Of a stretch of 31,123 nt of DNA, positions 29,709 to 31,123 are shown piece by piece. Under the pieces are notes generated by a model. It saw only the letters and a program-made list of their open reading frames with translations. It did no database searches and was not told the origin of the DNA. Position 1 is the stretch's first letter; every line of letters starts with the position of its first letter. Source of the DNA: Ectocarpus siliculosus (taxonomy: Eukaryota > Sar > Phaeophyceae > Ectocarpales > Ectocarpaceae). The DNA lies in contig FN648885.1 of assembly GCA_000310025.1 (NCBI GenBank), forward strand, positions 41,516 through 72,638, in the 5' to 3' direction. Both the position numbers and the translations under genes were made by a program.

Positions 29709-30500
29709 GCACGTATCCAGCCCGGCGGCATCGCGTCGCGCGCGCACAAGCGGGAAGTGGGGACGGGTCTACATAGGGGCGGATGGGGGCGGATGGGGGG
29801 GAAGGTCGCTACTACAAGCGGGCGAGAGGCGCGGCGGGGGGCAAGGGGGGTGGGGGTGGGGCGCGCGGGGATGCGATTCTTCCCGTGGCGGGTACACTAA
29901 ATGGGCGGGTTGCGGTTAGGGGCCACATGAGCGGATGGCGGCAGAAGTACGCTAGCTTCCACGGTATGACGAGACGCGTGAAAGGGAGGATAGCGGCGCG
30001 GGAGGGAGAGGCGCGGGAGGGAGGTACCTCAGTGTAGAGGGCGGAGGGCGCTGGAAGAACGTGTTTTGGGTGTTGGTGGTAGGGTGTCGGCGCATCCCGG
30101 GGAGAGGTGGGGGGTGTGATGTGTGACATGTTGATTCTCGCTGACATGTTTTGTGGGTGTCGGTGTGGAGCGTTCTGACCAGATGTGTCACACTACACTT
30201 GGTTCGTAATGTGTGTGTTCGTGCCGGCAACACTTTATGGTTAACATGCATCGTGTGCGGATGAAAGCGGGGTCCTGTGGGTCTTGGAGGGTGCTTGTTT
30301 TGCCTAGGGCATTAAAAGTGTGGGCATGTTCGACTTTTTTTCCTAATTGATAGGAGGGTGTGAATCGAAAACGTTGTTGTCGTTGATACAACTTTTAATG
30401 ATGTCTCTGCATCCCTGTATTAAATATTCGTCGCGTGGGTGAAACATTGCTCCAGGTTGCAGACCTGAAGGAGACCCACACACACGCTAAAAATTGGGGT
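29709..30500. other. Gene-less, G-rich stretch
   Basis: The plus strand is G-rich to about 30120. At 29835-29861 four runs of four or more G lie close together (GGGGGGCAAGGGGGGTGGGG then GTGGGG), a strong G-quadruplex candidate. Open frames here reflect composition. The 3' end of the Harbinger element should lie here, but I could not find its terminal repeat. Confidence 0.5.
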
Positions 30501-30841
30501 TGTTAGATATACTCGCAGCAGTATCTGGTCGTGAGGATCCCAGGGGGATACGTGTTGGGAATTTCGTGTGTTGCAGGGTACCATCGGTGCGGTCACGGGG
30601 ACCCTTTTGGCGTGGTTGGTGCGATGAAGCTTGCGTGCGTGCTGCGCTCACTTCTTCCTCTCTCTCTCCACCACCACCACCGTCTCTCTCCAATCAAGTT
30701 TCCTTCTCCCACTCTCTCTCCAACTCTCTCTCAATCTCTCTCTCTCGGCCTAACACGGCCGACTACCCAGTGCCCCAAGTAACGTCCAGAACGTGCTTGC
30801 TGCACCCCGCGTAGTTTACCTTTCACACTAGTGCGATATCA
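30501..30841 (+). repeat. Possible 5' LTR of a second LTR retrotransposon (partial element)
   Basis: A segment starting TGTTAGATATACTCG and ending GCGATATCA has TG...CA ends. It is followed at once by a primer-binding-like sequence and 80 bp later by a Gag-like start codon. The second LTR would lie outside the window, so the ends cannot be verified; TGTTGGGAATTTCG at 30552 is an alternative start. It includes a C/T-rich stretch at about 30645-30755. Confidence 0.35.
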
Positions 30842-30853
30842 CGGTATCTGCGC
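30842..30853 (+). other. Possible primer-binding site
   Basis: CGGTATCTGCGC resembles the plant Copia primer-binding site TGGTATCAGAGC at GGTATC and in overall pattern. The matching tRNA acceptor would begin A and pair with U before the discriminator, as in eukaryotic initiator tRNAs. The first base is C rather than T. This is an inference from one short match. Confidence 0.35.
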
Positions 30854-30920
30854 GCGGGCGTAGCCATCCGGGGGTTGTGCAGTCACGCGCAATCGGTAGA
30901 CTCCCACAACACCAAACACC

Positions 30921-31123
30921 ATGGAGGACATCGACCTCTCCGCCCTCAGCGGGGAAGAGCTACAACAAAAAGTGGAGGAGATCGTCCAGCAACGAGTGCA
31001 AGCCGAACTCGAAGCCAACAGGATCAACGAGGGTGAAGTCACCATTGCCCAACCACCAGCCGGCAACCCAGCCACTCCAACCGGCAACCCAGTCCCACCT
31101 ACTGGCAACCAACCATCACCCTC
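30921..31123 (+). CDS. Start of a Gag-like or coiled-coil protein (partial, runs off the window)
   Basis: The ATG at 30921 sits in a good context (CACC ATG GAG), and the frame is open for 67 codons to the window end. It starts MEDIDLSALSGEELQQKVEE, an acidic and Gln-rich helical stretch, followed by repeats of the PxxGNP type (PPAGNPATP, PTGNPVPP, PTGNQP). A short coil then a Pro/Gly/Asn linker fits the N-terminus of a retrotransposon Gag. The preceding LTR-like and primer-site-like sequences support that reading. Without the rest of the gene it could be any coiled-coil protein. Confidence 0.5.
   Translation, partial: MEDIDLSALSGEELQQKVEEIVQQRVQAELEANRINEGEVTIAQPPAGNPATPTGNPVPPTGNQPSP

Overview
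This window is eukaryotic. It has spliceosomal GT-AG introns, LTR and DNA transposons, minisatellites and a degenerate TTAGGG-type telomeric stretch. A stramenopile, perhaps a brown alga, is my best guess from overall texture; nothing in the sequence proves it. Coding density is very low. Most recognisable proteins belong to mobile elements, usually broken, and most long open frames are chance frames in repeats or GC-rich DNA.

Region by region. Positions 1-1390 hold little beyond a possible end of a Gly/Ala-rich frame. Positions 1390-1705 and 6496-6975 are two halves of one array of short CCTC-NN-GAGG dyads, split by a complete 4.79-kb LTR element (1706-6495). That element has 187-bp LTRs and a 5-bp CTCCG target duplication. 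It reads on the minus strand and carries only a Gag-like gene: coiled coil, poly-Gln, two CCHC zinc knuckles and a 37-residue Ala-rich repeat. No pol is visible, and a long A/C-rich tail follows. Positions 6976-10400 are mostly featureless apart from a 171-bp dimer. A tRNA-like segment lies at 10409-10513. Between 10962 and 11590 are a TIR-bounded element containing CCCATGGG palindromes spaced about 11 bp apart, a TTCCATGGAA-type array and a telomere-like stretch. A candidate spliced gene for a small secreted protein starts at 12220.

Positions 14171-16970 are a 1.1-kb unit repeated nearly three times. Positions 18059-19440 hold a decayed minus-strand copy of a tyrosine-recombinase element. 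A better preserved plus-strand copy lies at 23138-25655, with a coiled-coil/CCCH Gag-like region, an in-frame TAG and then the recombinase. Comparing the two copies shows compensatory changes in a 3' hairpin. A 19-copy minisatellite with higher-order structure occupies 21394-22880. A three-exon PIF/Harbinger transposase lies at 27157-29708, and the window ends in a possible Copia-type LTR, primer-binding site and the start of a Gag-like frame.

The genes do not form a pathway; the window is a layered transposon and repeat landscape. The most unusual items are the gag-only LTR element inserted in a palindrome array, the covarying 3' hairpin of the recombinase elements, and the palindrome arrays spaced at about one DNA turn.
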